Shown here: positions 1 to 8,125 of the stretch, in pieces
Layout: every line of letters begins with the position of its first letter
Numbering within the stretch: the stretch's first letter is position 1
Assembly (NCBI RefSeq): GCF_016612505.1
Contig: NZ_JAENRR010000020.1
Location: 1-64,000, forward strand
Length of the DNA: 64,000 nucleotides
Direction of reading: 5' to 3'
From: Carboxylicivirga marina
GTDB lineage: Bacteria; Bacteroidota; Bacteroidia; Bacteroidales; Marinilabiliaceae
Program-made: the position numbers and the translations under genes
Notes under the pieces: generated by a model
Seen by the model: only the letters and a program-made list of their open reading frames with translations
Databases searched by the model: none
Told to the model about the DNA's origin: nothing

Positions 1-478
1 ATATCTTCAGAATATTATTTTACCGCAGAGTTAAAGAAGGGCACAGAGTTTTTATTGGAGCTGCCAATCAATCTTCCACCAGGGGAAGTGCCTGAAAGGC
101 GATGGGGGCTTTTCAACCATGCTGCAAATAATGCGCTGAAGGCGCTAAATATGATAGCATAGGGTAAAGCGTAGCCCTATGACTAAGTCGTGCAAATAAA
201 ACCGGTGCAACATGAAGCTAATGGTTGCAGGATGTCATTTGCAGCGGAATGTGCGATAAATACCCCGCACAGCCTACGGCATCAGTCCAGGGGGAGCATT
301 TGACTTACATGGTGTATGATGTATCCACGAATGGCGCTAATTGACGAGAATTATTATACTTGGAATTCTATTACCGAGCTGAGATTCAATTCTCCATTTT
401 TCATAAGGGGGAGATAGTTATGTAGGCGATGTGACCTGACTATTCCGTTTCAAGCGTAACATTAAAAAATTAGGCCAC
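1..478. repeat. Copy A of the structured dispersed repeat (left edge)
   Basis: No gene is seen here. The stretch resembles the sequence repeated several times in 1850-3470. It has the same order of blocks: a CCGCAGAGTTAAA block at 23, a GGGGAAGTGCCTGAAAGGC hairpin block near 83-101, a GCGCTGAAGGCGC hairpin at 133-145, a CATAGGG...CCCTATG inverted repeat near 158-181, and a CCGGTGCAA...TTGCAGCGG inverted pair between about 203 and 247. The copy probably continues beyond the left edge. From about 470 to 540 I see nothing recognisable. Confidence 0.75.
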
Positions 479-546
479 TCCAAAATTCATTTGCTATAAC
501 TTCCTGTCAAAAACACACCCATGAATACTTTGGTCAAAGAATAGCC

Positions 547-578
547 AATGTTTATCAAGTATAATTGAATGTTTATCA
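547..578. promoter_or_regulatory. Two 11-bp direct repeats upstream of the 731 gene
   Basis: AATGTTTATCA occurs at 547-557 and again at 568-578, exactly 21 bp apart, so both copies lie on the same face of the helix. A related inverted half (TAAACATT) lies near 612-619. The position, about 150-185 bp before the start codon of the next gene, fits operator sites. Function is inferred from spacing and place only. Confidence 0.4.
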
Positions 579-643
579 CCTGTATGATGAATGTCATTAT
601 TTATAATAAGTAAACATTACTAAATTTATTTACACAGTTAATA

Positions 644-702
644 AGAATCCCGTCGGCTTTCCTTTCGTACCTGGAAGTCTGAGGGGAAGCTGACAGGATT
701 CT
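644..702 (+). promoter_or_regulatory. Long imperfect hairpin in the leader of the 731 gene
   Basis: The left arm 644-662 and right arm 683-702 pair over about 19 bp, with one C-A mismatch and G-U wobbles, around a 20-nt loop. No T-run follows, so it is not a classical terminator. It ends 28 nt before the ATG at 731 and would lie in the mRNA leader. It could be a cis-regulatory RNA, a processing site or a protein-binding site. Confidence 0.55.
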
Positions 703-730
703 GTAGTATTCATTACAAAATTAGAATAAA

Positions 731-1465
731 ATGTCAAATGAGAAGGAGTATGAGGTAATATTACCTCTTGCATCGGAAATTAGAAACGATGAGATTTTAA
801 AACCAAACATGCCTATTAAACAAGCAGTTTATGAAGCGGAAGATTTATCCAGTTGGTGCTCAAAAGATCAGGAAGCATTGATTGAAGTCGGTGTCCCTGA
901 AACACACTTCACAAACTTAAACCTAGCAGCCGGTGCCTTGCGCCATGCTGAATCAATTTGGAATGATGATGATGACTCAAGAAAAGAAGCTGAACTGAAG
1001 TGGCGTGAGACAGAGCCCCTTGCTTATGATGTATTGGAAGAGTTAGTGCATATATGCTTCTTTGTGTACGATGAAGATCAATCATTGCTTAATAAAGTAA
1101 GAGAAATAGCTTCAGGAAATAGTGATGCCGATTTAATTCAGGGTTTAAATGATTTGGCAGTAATTGGTAAAAATCACCCTCATCCTTTATTAAAAGTGGA
1201 GTTGTTGAATAAAGCTAGCCAGTACTCATCAGAATTAGGTGATATAAGGGCTACAGCCAACAGTGAGAAGTTTGAGGCAACTGAAAGCTTGATGAATAGA
1301 AATAAGATTTACACCTTACTTAAAAGGTATACGGATGATATCAGGCGTAGTGGTAAGTTTGTTTTTTGGCGTGATGAAGATCGCCTGATTGGCTATTCAA
1401 GCAAATACCATCGCCTGAAGAACAAGCGGCACAGAGCCAATGCTGATGCAGCAAGCGGTATTTAA
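731..1465 (+). CDS. Unknown 244-aa protein of a repeat-flanked module
   Basis: I do not recognise this family. The reading frame starts at an ATG 28 nt after a strong leader hairpin and ends 24 nt before a clear terminator, so it looks like a real single-gene transcription unit. The protein has no signal peptide or membrane segment. The first two thirds are acidic and look helical, with a run of four Asp near residue 78. The last 30 residues are basic (KYHRLKNKRHR), which would suit nucleic acid binding. Both sides are non-coding repeat DNA, and an array of 21-bp spaced TGAGAAG boxes follows directly downstream. A link between the protein and the array is a guess from position only. Confidence 0.75.
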   Translation: MSNEKEYEVILPLASEIRNDEILKPNMPIKQAVYEAEDLSSWCSKDQEALIEVGVPETHFTNLNLAAGALRHAESIWNDDDDSRKEAELKWRETEPLAYDVLEELVHICFFVYDEDQSLLNKVREIASGNSDADLIQGLNDLAVIGKNHPHPLLKVELLNKASQYSSELGDIRATANSEKFEATESLMNRNKIYTLLKRYTDDIRRSGKFVFWRDEDRLIGYSSKYHRLKNKRHRANADAASGI

Positions 1466-1489
1466 ATGAACTTATAAATTTCTTTCATA

Positions 1490-1517
1490 AAACCCATCTT
1501 TCGAGGTGGGTTTTTCG
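1490..1517 (+). terminator. Rho-independent terminator of the 731 gene
   Basis: A 10-bp stem (AAACCCATCT with AGGTGGGTTT, one wobble) closes a TTCG tetraloop and is followed by a T-run. It lies 24 nt after the stop codon. Confidence 0.9.
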
Positions 1518-1537
1518 TTAAAAAGCGCTGAAACCCT

Positions 1538-1754
1538 TGAGAGGACAGTGCATTTTATGAGAGGGCGGCAGAATTATTGAGAAGAACAGGTGAAACCTTG
1601 AGAAGACCGAGTGATAAATTGAGAAGGGTGACTAAAGTTATGAGATAAACAGACAAAAACATTGAGAAGGATGCCCTAAAACCTGAGAAGAATGGGTCAA
1701 ATGTTGAGAAGTATGCTATCAAACAGTGAGAGGACGCTGTCTGTGAGTGAGAAG
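1538..1754. repeat. Phased array of eleven TGAGAAG-type boxes
   Basis: The heptamer TGAGAAG, or close variants (TGAGAGG, TGAGATA), starts at 1538, 1558, 1578, 1599, 1620, 1641, 1663, 1684, 1705, 1727 and 1748. The steps are 20, 20, 21, 21, 21, 22, 21, 21, 22 and 21 bp, close to two helical turns each. The sequence between boxes is not conserved, except that units 3-9 carry an A-rich triplet about 10 bp after the box start. The 20- and 22-bp steps break any reading frame, so it does not encode a peptide repeat. It looks like a row of protein-binding sites on one DNA face. Confidence 0.8.
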
Positions 1755-1849
1755 TGTTGTATTTTCAGGGCAGGCTTAATTGAACATATCAAAAGGGAGT
1801 AAGGATTTATAGCATATAATAATTTAAATCGCAGATTAATATAGATTAA

Positions 1850-3470
1850 TTCCTTCAGAATATTATTTTACCGCAGAGTTAAAACAGAACGCAAAGTTGA
1901 TCCGTGGCTTGGTTCTAGGTGAAGCTGTAAATAGTGCGCTGAAGGCGCTATATATAATAGCATAGGGCAAGCGGCGCGGCGCCCTATGTTCAGTAGATGC
2001 GAATCAAACCGGTGCAACAAGAAATTAATAGGTGCAGGATGTCATTTGCACCGGAATGTGTGATAAATACCCCCACAGCCTACGGCAGCTCCCCCTGGGG
2101 AGCATTGATTTACATGATGTAGTTTTATCCACGAATGACACGAATTATCACTAATCCTGATAATTTTTAAGGAAGCTGTAAATCAATCTTCCACTGGGGG
2201 AAGTGGCTGAAAGCCGATGGGGGAGCATAATGTTGTCATACTCTCCATCCACAAATGGCACTAATTACCACGAATAAATTTTTAGTGTAATTTACCGCAG
2301 AGTTAAAGGAGAGCGCAAAGGTAATCCGTGGTTTGGTTCTAAGTGAAGCTGTAAATAATGCGCTGAAAGTGCTATTTATATAAGCATAGGGCAAAGAGAA
2401 GCGACGCCCTATGACTATATTGTGCAAATAAAAGCGGTGCAACAAAAAGCTAATAGTTGCAGGTTGTATTTTGTACCGGAATGTGTGGTAAACACCCATC
2501 CGCCTTCGGCACCTCCCCAAATGGGGAGGCTGATGGACAGCTTGTAAAAGTTTATCCGCGAATTGCGCTAATTAGTGCGAATTAACAGGTGAATTGGATT
2601 TAAACGCAGAGTAAAAGAAGAGCACAGAGTTTTTATTGGAGCTGCCAATCAATCTTCCCCTGGGGGAAGTCCAGTAAGGGATGGGGGTGTTCATCTTCAA
2701 GCTGTAAATAGTGCGCTGAAGGCGCTATATATAATAGCATAGGGCAAGCGGCGCGGCGCCCTATGTTCAGTAGATGCGAATCAAACCGGTGCAACAAGAA
2801 ATTAATAGGTGCAGGATGTCATTTGCACCGGAATGTGTGATAATTACCCCCACAGCCTACGGCAGCTCCCCAGGGGGAGCATTGATTTACATGATGTAGT
2901 TTTATCCACGAATGACACGAATTATCACTAATCCTGATAATTTTTAAGGAAGCTGTAAATCAATCTTCCACTGGGGGAAGTGCCTGAAAGGCGATGGGGG
3001 AGCATAATGTTGTCATACTCTCCATCCACAAATGACACGAATTAATTTTTAGTGTAATTTACCGCAGAGTTAAAGGAGTACGCAAAGTTAATCCGTGGCC
3101 AGACTCTTCGGTAAGCTATAAATAATTCGCTGAAAGCGCTATATATAATAGCATAGGGCAAAGCGCAGCGGCGCCCTATGACCAAAAAATGTAAATAAAT
3201 CGGTGCAATACGAAGCTAATAGTTGTAGGTTGTATTTTGCACCGGAACGTGCGATATATACCCCCAGAGCCTGCGGCAGCTCCCCAAGTAGAGTATTTGA
3301 TTTATTTGCAATAAGATTTAAGCACTGATTATGTAAATTACTCAAATTAATTCCTTTGGAATAGCATTTTACCGTAGAGTAAAAAAAGAACGCAAAGATA
3401 ACCCTCAGGCTAACTCTACAGGAAGCTGTAAATAGTGCGCTGAAAGCGCCATATATAATAACATGACCAT
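1850..3470. repeat. Cluster of structured repeat copies B to F
   Basis: This gene-free stretch is built from copies of one unit. The core (GCGCTGAARGYGC hairpin, CATAGGGC...GCCCTATG stem, CCGGTGCAA...TTGCACCGG stem) occurs at 1936-2060, 2360-2485, 2713-2837 and 3127-3251, and in part at 3437-3460. About 345 bp from 1922 are nearly identical to 345 bp from 2699. Each core is flanked by blocks shared with many intergenic sites: a CCGCAGAGTTAAA block, a clustered CCCC/GGGG hairpin with GGAGCATTGATTTACA, and ATCCACGAATGACACGAATT. Open frames inside it run through the hairpins and are not credible genes. Confidence 0.85.
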
Positions 3471-3477
3471 GAAGACA

Positions 3478-3510
3478 TAAAAAAAGGCCTTGCACTATGT
3501 ACAAGACCTT
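3478..3510 (-). terminator. Terminator at the end of the polysaccharide cluster
   Basis: On the minus strand a 9-bp stem (AAGGTCTTG with CAAGGCCTT) is followed by seven T. It lies 24 nt after the stop of the last glycosyltransferase and separates the cluster from the repeat region. Confidence 0.8.
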
Positions 3511-3533
3511 CTCTAATCAACATTCTTGATGTT

Positions 3534-4646
3534 TTAACCAAACAAAGGCTCATAATCAACTTTTGGGGTATATGATTTTAAATAATCTTTTAGATAGGAT
3601 TGTGCACCTTGGGCCATTTGCTGATACCCTTCATTATCCAAGTCAACCAACTTCGTTAGTTGATTATGCCATTCAGCCTCATCCAGGTCTAAGTTAAAAC
3701 CAGCTTGTTTGGCTTCCAGATTACTCCAGGGGGTAAAATGCGATATAATAACAGGCTTACCTGCTGTTAAGGCTTCAAAAATAACATGCCCAAAGTTTTC
3801 ACCTAGAGTAGGTAAGATGAAGAAGTCATAGGGGAGTAGCGTCTCGACAACTTCTTTTGGTGCTACCTGTCCAACATATTTGATACGGTCTTTGTTTTTT
3901 TCAATCAATGGCAAACACTTTTCCCAATAGGCATGGTCTTTTATGGGACCAATAACATCCAGAGAAACATTTAATTGTGGATGTTTATCCATTACCTCCA
4001 AAAGGAATAGTAAATTCTTTTTCTCAGTGATTAAAGAGAGAAATACCAGTTTCAACTGACCTTGTTGCTTGGTATGCGTAAGGTTAGCAAAATTTGGCTG
4101 TAAAGGTGGTGTATCCTGCGCCAGGGTAACATCAGCACCTTTAAAGTGCATTTGTATATCCTTAACTTCCTGCTCATCGGTCGCATGCCAGTGTAGCCCC
4201 TTTAATAAGCCACTAATCTTAATAGCACTCAGGTAAACTTTCTTTTTAAGTGCTTTCACTTTTAAAGCGCCTGCATGTAGCATACCCCTGGGCGCTATAA
4301 TCACTTTGCTTTTAATTCCTTTTAATGCCATTATGGGCTTAAAAAAAAACTTGTTACCATAAATACCATTAATATAGATCTTATCAGGTTTTATCTCATC
4401 TAAAACAGCCTTTATTGCATTTGCATCATCAGCACTCGAATAGTAGACCTGAATGTTATCATTGGCGTTAATCCATTGATTGACTTTTACATCCAATTGA
4501 GTGCCGTCTAAATCATAACACGAGGTGTAAATATAGAATTGGTAATTATCGAGGTTATTGACCAGATTACAAAGTGAACTCACAATGCCGCCAGCTTTTT
4601 CGGCAGGGGAGAAGTAGGGATATATAATCAGTATTTTATGGTTCAT
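3534..4646 (-). CDS. Glycosyltransferase, GT4-like
   Basis: The 370-aa protein starts like a GT-B fold sugar transferase (KILIIYPYFSPAEKAGG) and has the family EX7E motif as ENFGHVIFE near residue 285, which binds the sugar nucleotide. The length fits the family. It is the last gene of the minus-strand polysaccharide cluster, 2 nt after the previous gene, with its terminator just downstream. It should add one sugar to the growing chain on the cytoplasmic face of the membrane. Donor and acceptor cannot be told from sequence. Confidence 0.85.
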   Translation of the reverse strand: MNHKILIIYPYFSPAEKAGGIVSSLCNLVNNLDNYQFYIYTSCYDLDGTQLDVKVNQWINANDNIQVYYSSADDANAIKAVLDEIKPDKIYINGIYGNKFFFKPIMALKGIKSKVIIAPRGMLHAGALKVKALKKKVYLSAIKISGLLKGLHWHATDEQEVKDIQMHFKGADVTLAQDTPPLQPNFANLTHTKQQGQLKLVFLSLITEKKNLLFLLEVMDKHPQLNVSLDVIGPIKDHAYWEKCLPLIEKNKDRIKYVGQVAPKEVVETLLPYDFFILPTLGENFGHVIFEALTAGKPVIISHFTPWSNLEAKQAGFNLDLDEAEWHNQLTKLVDLDNEGYQQMAQGAQSYLKDYLKSYTPKVDYEPLFG

Positions 4647-4648
4647 CG

Positions 4649-5647
4649 CTATTTGTGTTGTTCATCAATGATTTTCTGATAAAGTGCCTCGTACATGCCT
4701 GTCACTGTTTGGGGATTGAAACGATTTACATTTTCTAAACCATGATTGATTAATTGCTGCCGATAAACTTTATTCTTAATAACCTTTGTAATGCCTGCTT
4801 TGATTGAGTCGACGCTATAAGGATCAATTAAGCAAGCTCCTTCACCAGCTACTTCAGGCATCGAGGAAAGGTTAGAGGTAACAACCGGACGCCCAATGGC
4901 CTGTGCCTCCAGTATTGGCATGCCAAAACCTTCATTTAAGGAGCAGAAACTAAGTAAATCACAGTTTATATATTCCTGTTCTAATGCTTCATCAGAGATT
5001 TGATATTTGTTGGTGTATTCAATTTTATTTTGCTCCAATGAGGTCGTTATCTCTTTAGTTAATTTACCAATTATGGTCAGGCGGCATTTGATATGCTTAA
5101 TGGCTTCTATCAGGCGCTCTATATTCTTATTAGGGGTTGTGCCAATATGTAATATATTTGGTTGATTACTATTGAAAATATGCTCATGTTGTTGAAGGTG
5201 TTGTGGTATGATATTAGGAATAACGATGACCTTATCTTTTGAGCATTTAGTAGTGGCCAGTAATTCACGTTTCGTAGTTTCAGAAATAACCGTTACATAT
5301 TTTGAGTATTTGACGGGAAGATGTACCCAAAAGTACCATAAAATAAAGCGTTTTATGCCTTTGCTATCTTTTAAAAAGGTAAAATCGTGGTAAGTATTAA
5401 TCGTAATACCCTTTTTAAGAACAGGTGTAATAAAATAAATATCACCGGTTATATGGTTTATGTTACCCTGTTGGCGTGATGCAGCAACACTACTAAAAAA
5501 CCTTTGAAACAGACCTATACTATAAAATGGAAGGGTGTATATTGAGTATTTTATTTGATCAGATAAATGCTCTCTAATGGTATCAAAGAGTTTTTCAATA
5601 CTAAAATGAAAGTCATAGGGTTTGCGTTGAAAATAGGTAACTTTCAT
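4649..5647 (-). CDS. Glycosyltransferase, GT4 family
   Basis: The 332-aa protein contains the GT4 C-terminal signature EGFGMPILE at about residue 238, followed by GRPVVTSNLSSMPEVAG, a typical donor-binding segment. The N-terminal half contains THYDF-like and VVSETTKR-type text common in this family (here NTYHDFTFL and VISETTKRELL). Its ATG abuts the stop of the upstream acyltransferase gene, so the two are surely cotranscribed. The sugar specificity is unknown. Confidence 0.88.
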   Translation of the reverse strand: MKVTYFQRKPYDFHFSIEKLFDTIREHLSDQIKYSIYTLPFYSIGLFQRFFSSVAASRQQGNINHITGDIYFITPVLKKGITINTYHDFTFLKDSKGIKRFILWYFWVHLPVKYSKYVTVISETTKRELLATTKCSKDKVIVIPNIIPQHLQQHEHIFNSNQPNILHIGTTPNKNIERLIEAIKHIKCRLTIIGKLTKEITTSLEQNKIEYTNKYQISDEALEQEYINCDLLSFCSLNEGFGMPILEAQAIGRPVVTSNLSSMPEVAGEGACLIDPYSVDSIKAGITKVIKNKVYRQQLINHGLENVNRFNPQTVTGMYEALYQKIIDEQHK

Positions 5648-6744
5648 TATTTTTTTAATTTATACCAAGTGGGATTCATAAATGGTTTCTCAATAAATTT
5701 AAAGACTATCGCACTACAAATCCAAATAACTACCACTAGAACGATAGCCGCAAGTAATAATAATGAAATAGAATTAGTCGCATTAAAAATCCACAATAAA
5801 ACTAAGCCTCCAATGGCAATGATTTGAAAGTGGATTAAATACATAGAATATGACATTGTTCCAGTCATGGCTAATAAGGGTAGACTAAAAAAGCTTTTCC
5901 AGCATGATGATTTCAGAGCTAGAGTTAATATTGCTGAAGTAGCTATTGGTATAAGATAACAGCCAATCGAATGGTGCGGCTGTACTGCGATTATAACATA
6001 CAAACACAAAACTCCAATAATTACTTCAATGCCTTTATTTATATTTAGTTGTATTTTCTCATCTAAATATAAATCAACACACAACAGGCCTGCTAAAAAA
6101 TAGTGATAGTAGTTTAACAGACTTATAAACGACAGTAATTTGTAATTGTACTGAAGATAACTACCACTAATTATGGCAATTAATAAAAGGATTCGTCTTA
6201 AAGGCTTAGGAAGCTTAAAAACTAATGCCAATAACGGTAACACCAGGTAAAATTGAAATTCAACTTCCAGTGACCAGCTTACATAGTTTAAGTAATTCCC
6301 AGTTTTAAACAGGATATTATGAATATAAAAATTCCCACTTATAAAGCTGCTGATAATGGTACTTAAGTCATACTTGGAAGTGACAGTATAGTACAATCCA
6401 AAAACCATTAATACGATAAAATAGGTTGGTTGAAGCCGTGTAAAACGTCTTATAAAATATTTTTTAAGGTTGACCCTTCTCTCACTAAAAATGTAAAACT
6501 TAGCAAATGGCAGACCTAAGATAAACGCACTAATAGCAAAGAAAACAGGAACACCATTATCGCCATTATGAAGTATGCTATCAAGAATATTAGAAACGTT
6601 TTCAAATTTATCTTGCAGGTGATGGTTTAGAAACCCCCACAAGTGAAAGTAAATCACCATAAAAATAGCTAAGGCTCTTAGCCCATCAAGCTCCAAAAGG
6701 ACTTTTCCTGAGGATGTTGTTCGCTTAAGAAAGTTTAATATCAT
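5647..6744 (-). CDS. Membrane O-acyltransferase (acyltransferase 3 family)
   Basis: The 365-aa protein begins with the family motif DGLRALAIFMVIYFHLWGF near residues 20-38, whose His is essential in characterised relatives. About ten hydrophobic segments follow, with a basic cytoplasmic stretch (FSERRVNLKKYFIRRFTRLQP). Family members such as OafA transfer acetyl groups to sugars across the inner membrane. In this cluster the likely role is O-acetylation of the polysaccharide. It shares its end with the start of the next gene. Confidence 0.9.
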   Translation of the reverse strand: MILNFLKRTTSSGKVLLELDGLRALAIFMVIYFHLWGFLNHHLQDKFENVSNILDSILHNGDNGVPVFFAISAFILGLPFAKFYIFSERRVNLKKYFIRRFTRLQPTYFIVLMVFGLYYTVTSKYDLSTIISSFISGNFYIHNILFKTGNYLNYVSWSLEVEFQFYLVLPLLALVFKLPKPLRRILLLIAIISGSYLQYNYKLLSFISLLNYYHYFLAGLLCVDLYLDEKIQLNINKGIEVIIGVLCLYVIIAVQPHHSIGCYLIPIATSAILTLALKSSCWKSFFSLPLLAMTGTMSYSMYLIHFQIIAIGGLVLLWIFNATNSISLLLLAAIVLVVVIWICSAIVFKFIEKPFMNPTWYKLKK

Positions 6745-6760
6745 TTAAGTTTAATGAGTG

Positions 6761-8125
6761 TCAAAATAGTCTATTTTTTGAAAAATACTTCTTAAAATAA
6801 ACCTGATGCAAAGCAATAAAAACAATTAAGGCCTTAAAAAAGTGATTAAGAGGTGTTAGTAAATCATCCTCGGCTTTGATAATATAAATAAATAAAAATG
6901 GAATAAAGAAGAAGTAGGGTGGATACCGATTAATAAATTTGCTGAAACGTTTAAGGCAATATGAGTAAAAAAATCCTACACAATACATAAATACCAATCC
7001 TCCCCAGTAGCCATAGTTGGCCCAGCCTTCACCTAATAAGCTTAAGTTCATACTGGTCCCTTTCAACTTGTGACCGGTAAATCGTTCAAAATTTTCTTTA
7101 CCTCCAGCTTTAGCTTTGTTAGGTAGTAGAATCCGAGGGAAAATGGCAGATATAATTGCTGACTTAATTGTTTCTCCATTAGCATAATCTTCATTTTCAG
7201 GCACCCAATCCATTACCCAGGTTACTAAAGCTCCCTGGTTAGCCCGGGTGATTCTGGCCGATAAGTTTTGATCATCCATTAAATTTTGAAACGTTAGCCG
7301 TTCGAAACTTAATTGAGCCAATAATCCCGCTCTTTCAAAAAAGCCTATTTGTTGATACGTATCCTTCCAAACCACTTCACGATAATCTTTTTTGGCACCA
7401 TCAAGAGTAACGATTAAATAAATACCTATTGCTACCCAAGCTAATTTCTTATTAAAACTAAGGTTCGGTTTATTGTTCATATAATACAGAAAAGCAAAGG
7501 CAACCCATACCAATGCCAGGAAGAAAACACCAGAAAAGAAAGCATCCCTAAGCACTGGTAAGAAGGCAATTACTAACCAAAGTACTTTTCTATTATGCTC
7601 TGCTTGAGAAAATATGACAATGATACCGCCTATATAAGATAAAAAAACCAATAGGGTAAAAAAGTAAGCTAAAGCTCCGGGAACAAAAGGTTGTATAATA
7701 ATAGCTAAATAGCCAATACCGACAAGCTGTTTAGCAAATGAAAACAGGTCAAACTGAAGCAGCTTATTTTTAATTTCCTTAGAATTAATATTACTCTTGA
7801 ATGTAAACAATCCGAGTCCAAATAAGAGAATTCCTGGTAGTGCATAATTGAAATAACTTTCAGCATCAAGTTTTGGGGAAAAGATTTTATCGGGCTCCTG
7901 AATATAAAAGGCCAAAAAAGAAGAAGCTAATAACTGAAGGTTGGCGGTTAAAAATGCCAATTCAAGTAAAGGAATGGTTTTACCTAAACGGTCAATAAAA
8001 AGAAACAAGGAAAAGCTAAAGGAGCCTAAACTCAAAAGTCCTACTAAAGGTATATCAACAAGAGTAGAACAAATTATAACTACTGCAATTAGAATAAAGA
8101 TCGTATTCTGATATTGTTTTACCAT
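6761..8125 (-). CDS. Wzy-like polysaccharide polymerase (probable)
   Basis: The 454-aa protein has about ten to twelve hydrophobic helices and a long hydrophilic loop in the second half (about residues 240-360), the layout of O-antigen/capsule polymerases. Sequence conservation in this class is weak, so the call rests on topology and on its place among glycosyltransferases. It overlaps the upstream glycosyltransferase gene by 7 nt. If it is a polymerase, its presence with an ABC exporter is notable, because Wzy normally works with a Wzx flippase, which I do not see in the window. Confidence 0.65.
   Translation of the reverse strand: MVKQYQNTIFILIAVVIICSTLVDIPLVGLLSLGSFSFSLFLFIDRLGKTIPLLELAFLTANLQLLASSFLAFYIQEPDKIFSPKLDAESYFNYALPGILLFGLGLFTFKSNINSKEIKNKLLQFDLFSFAKQLVGIGYLAIIIQPFVPGALAYFFTLLVFLSYIGGIIVIFSQAEHNRKVLWLVIAFLPVLRDAFFSGVFFLALVWVAFAFLYYMNNKPNLSFNKKLAWVAIGIYLIVTLDGAKKDYREVVWKDTYQQIGFFERAGLLAQLSFERLTFQNLMDDQNLSARITRANQGALVTWVMDWVPENEDYANGETIKSAIISAIFPRILLPNKAKAGGKENFERFTGHKLKGTSMNLSLLGEGWANYGYWGGLVFMYCVGFFYSYCLKRFSKFINRYPPYFFFIPFLFIYIIKAEDDLLTPLNHFFKALIVFIALHQVYFKKYFSKNRLF

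Noticed and set aside
1538-1754. CRISPR array
   Set aside because: The conserved part is only about 7 bp and the period about 21 bp; CRISPR repeats are longer and nearly identical, and no cas genes are present.
2236-2520. 94-codon minus-strand frame in the first repeat cluster
   Set aside because: It runs through repeat hairpins, has no family signal, and the same DNA recurs without keeping the frame.
3139-3504. 121-codon minus-strand frame
   Set aside because: It spans copies E and F of the structured repeat and the terminator of the polysaccharide cluster, so it is a by-product.
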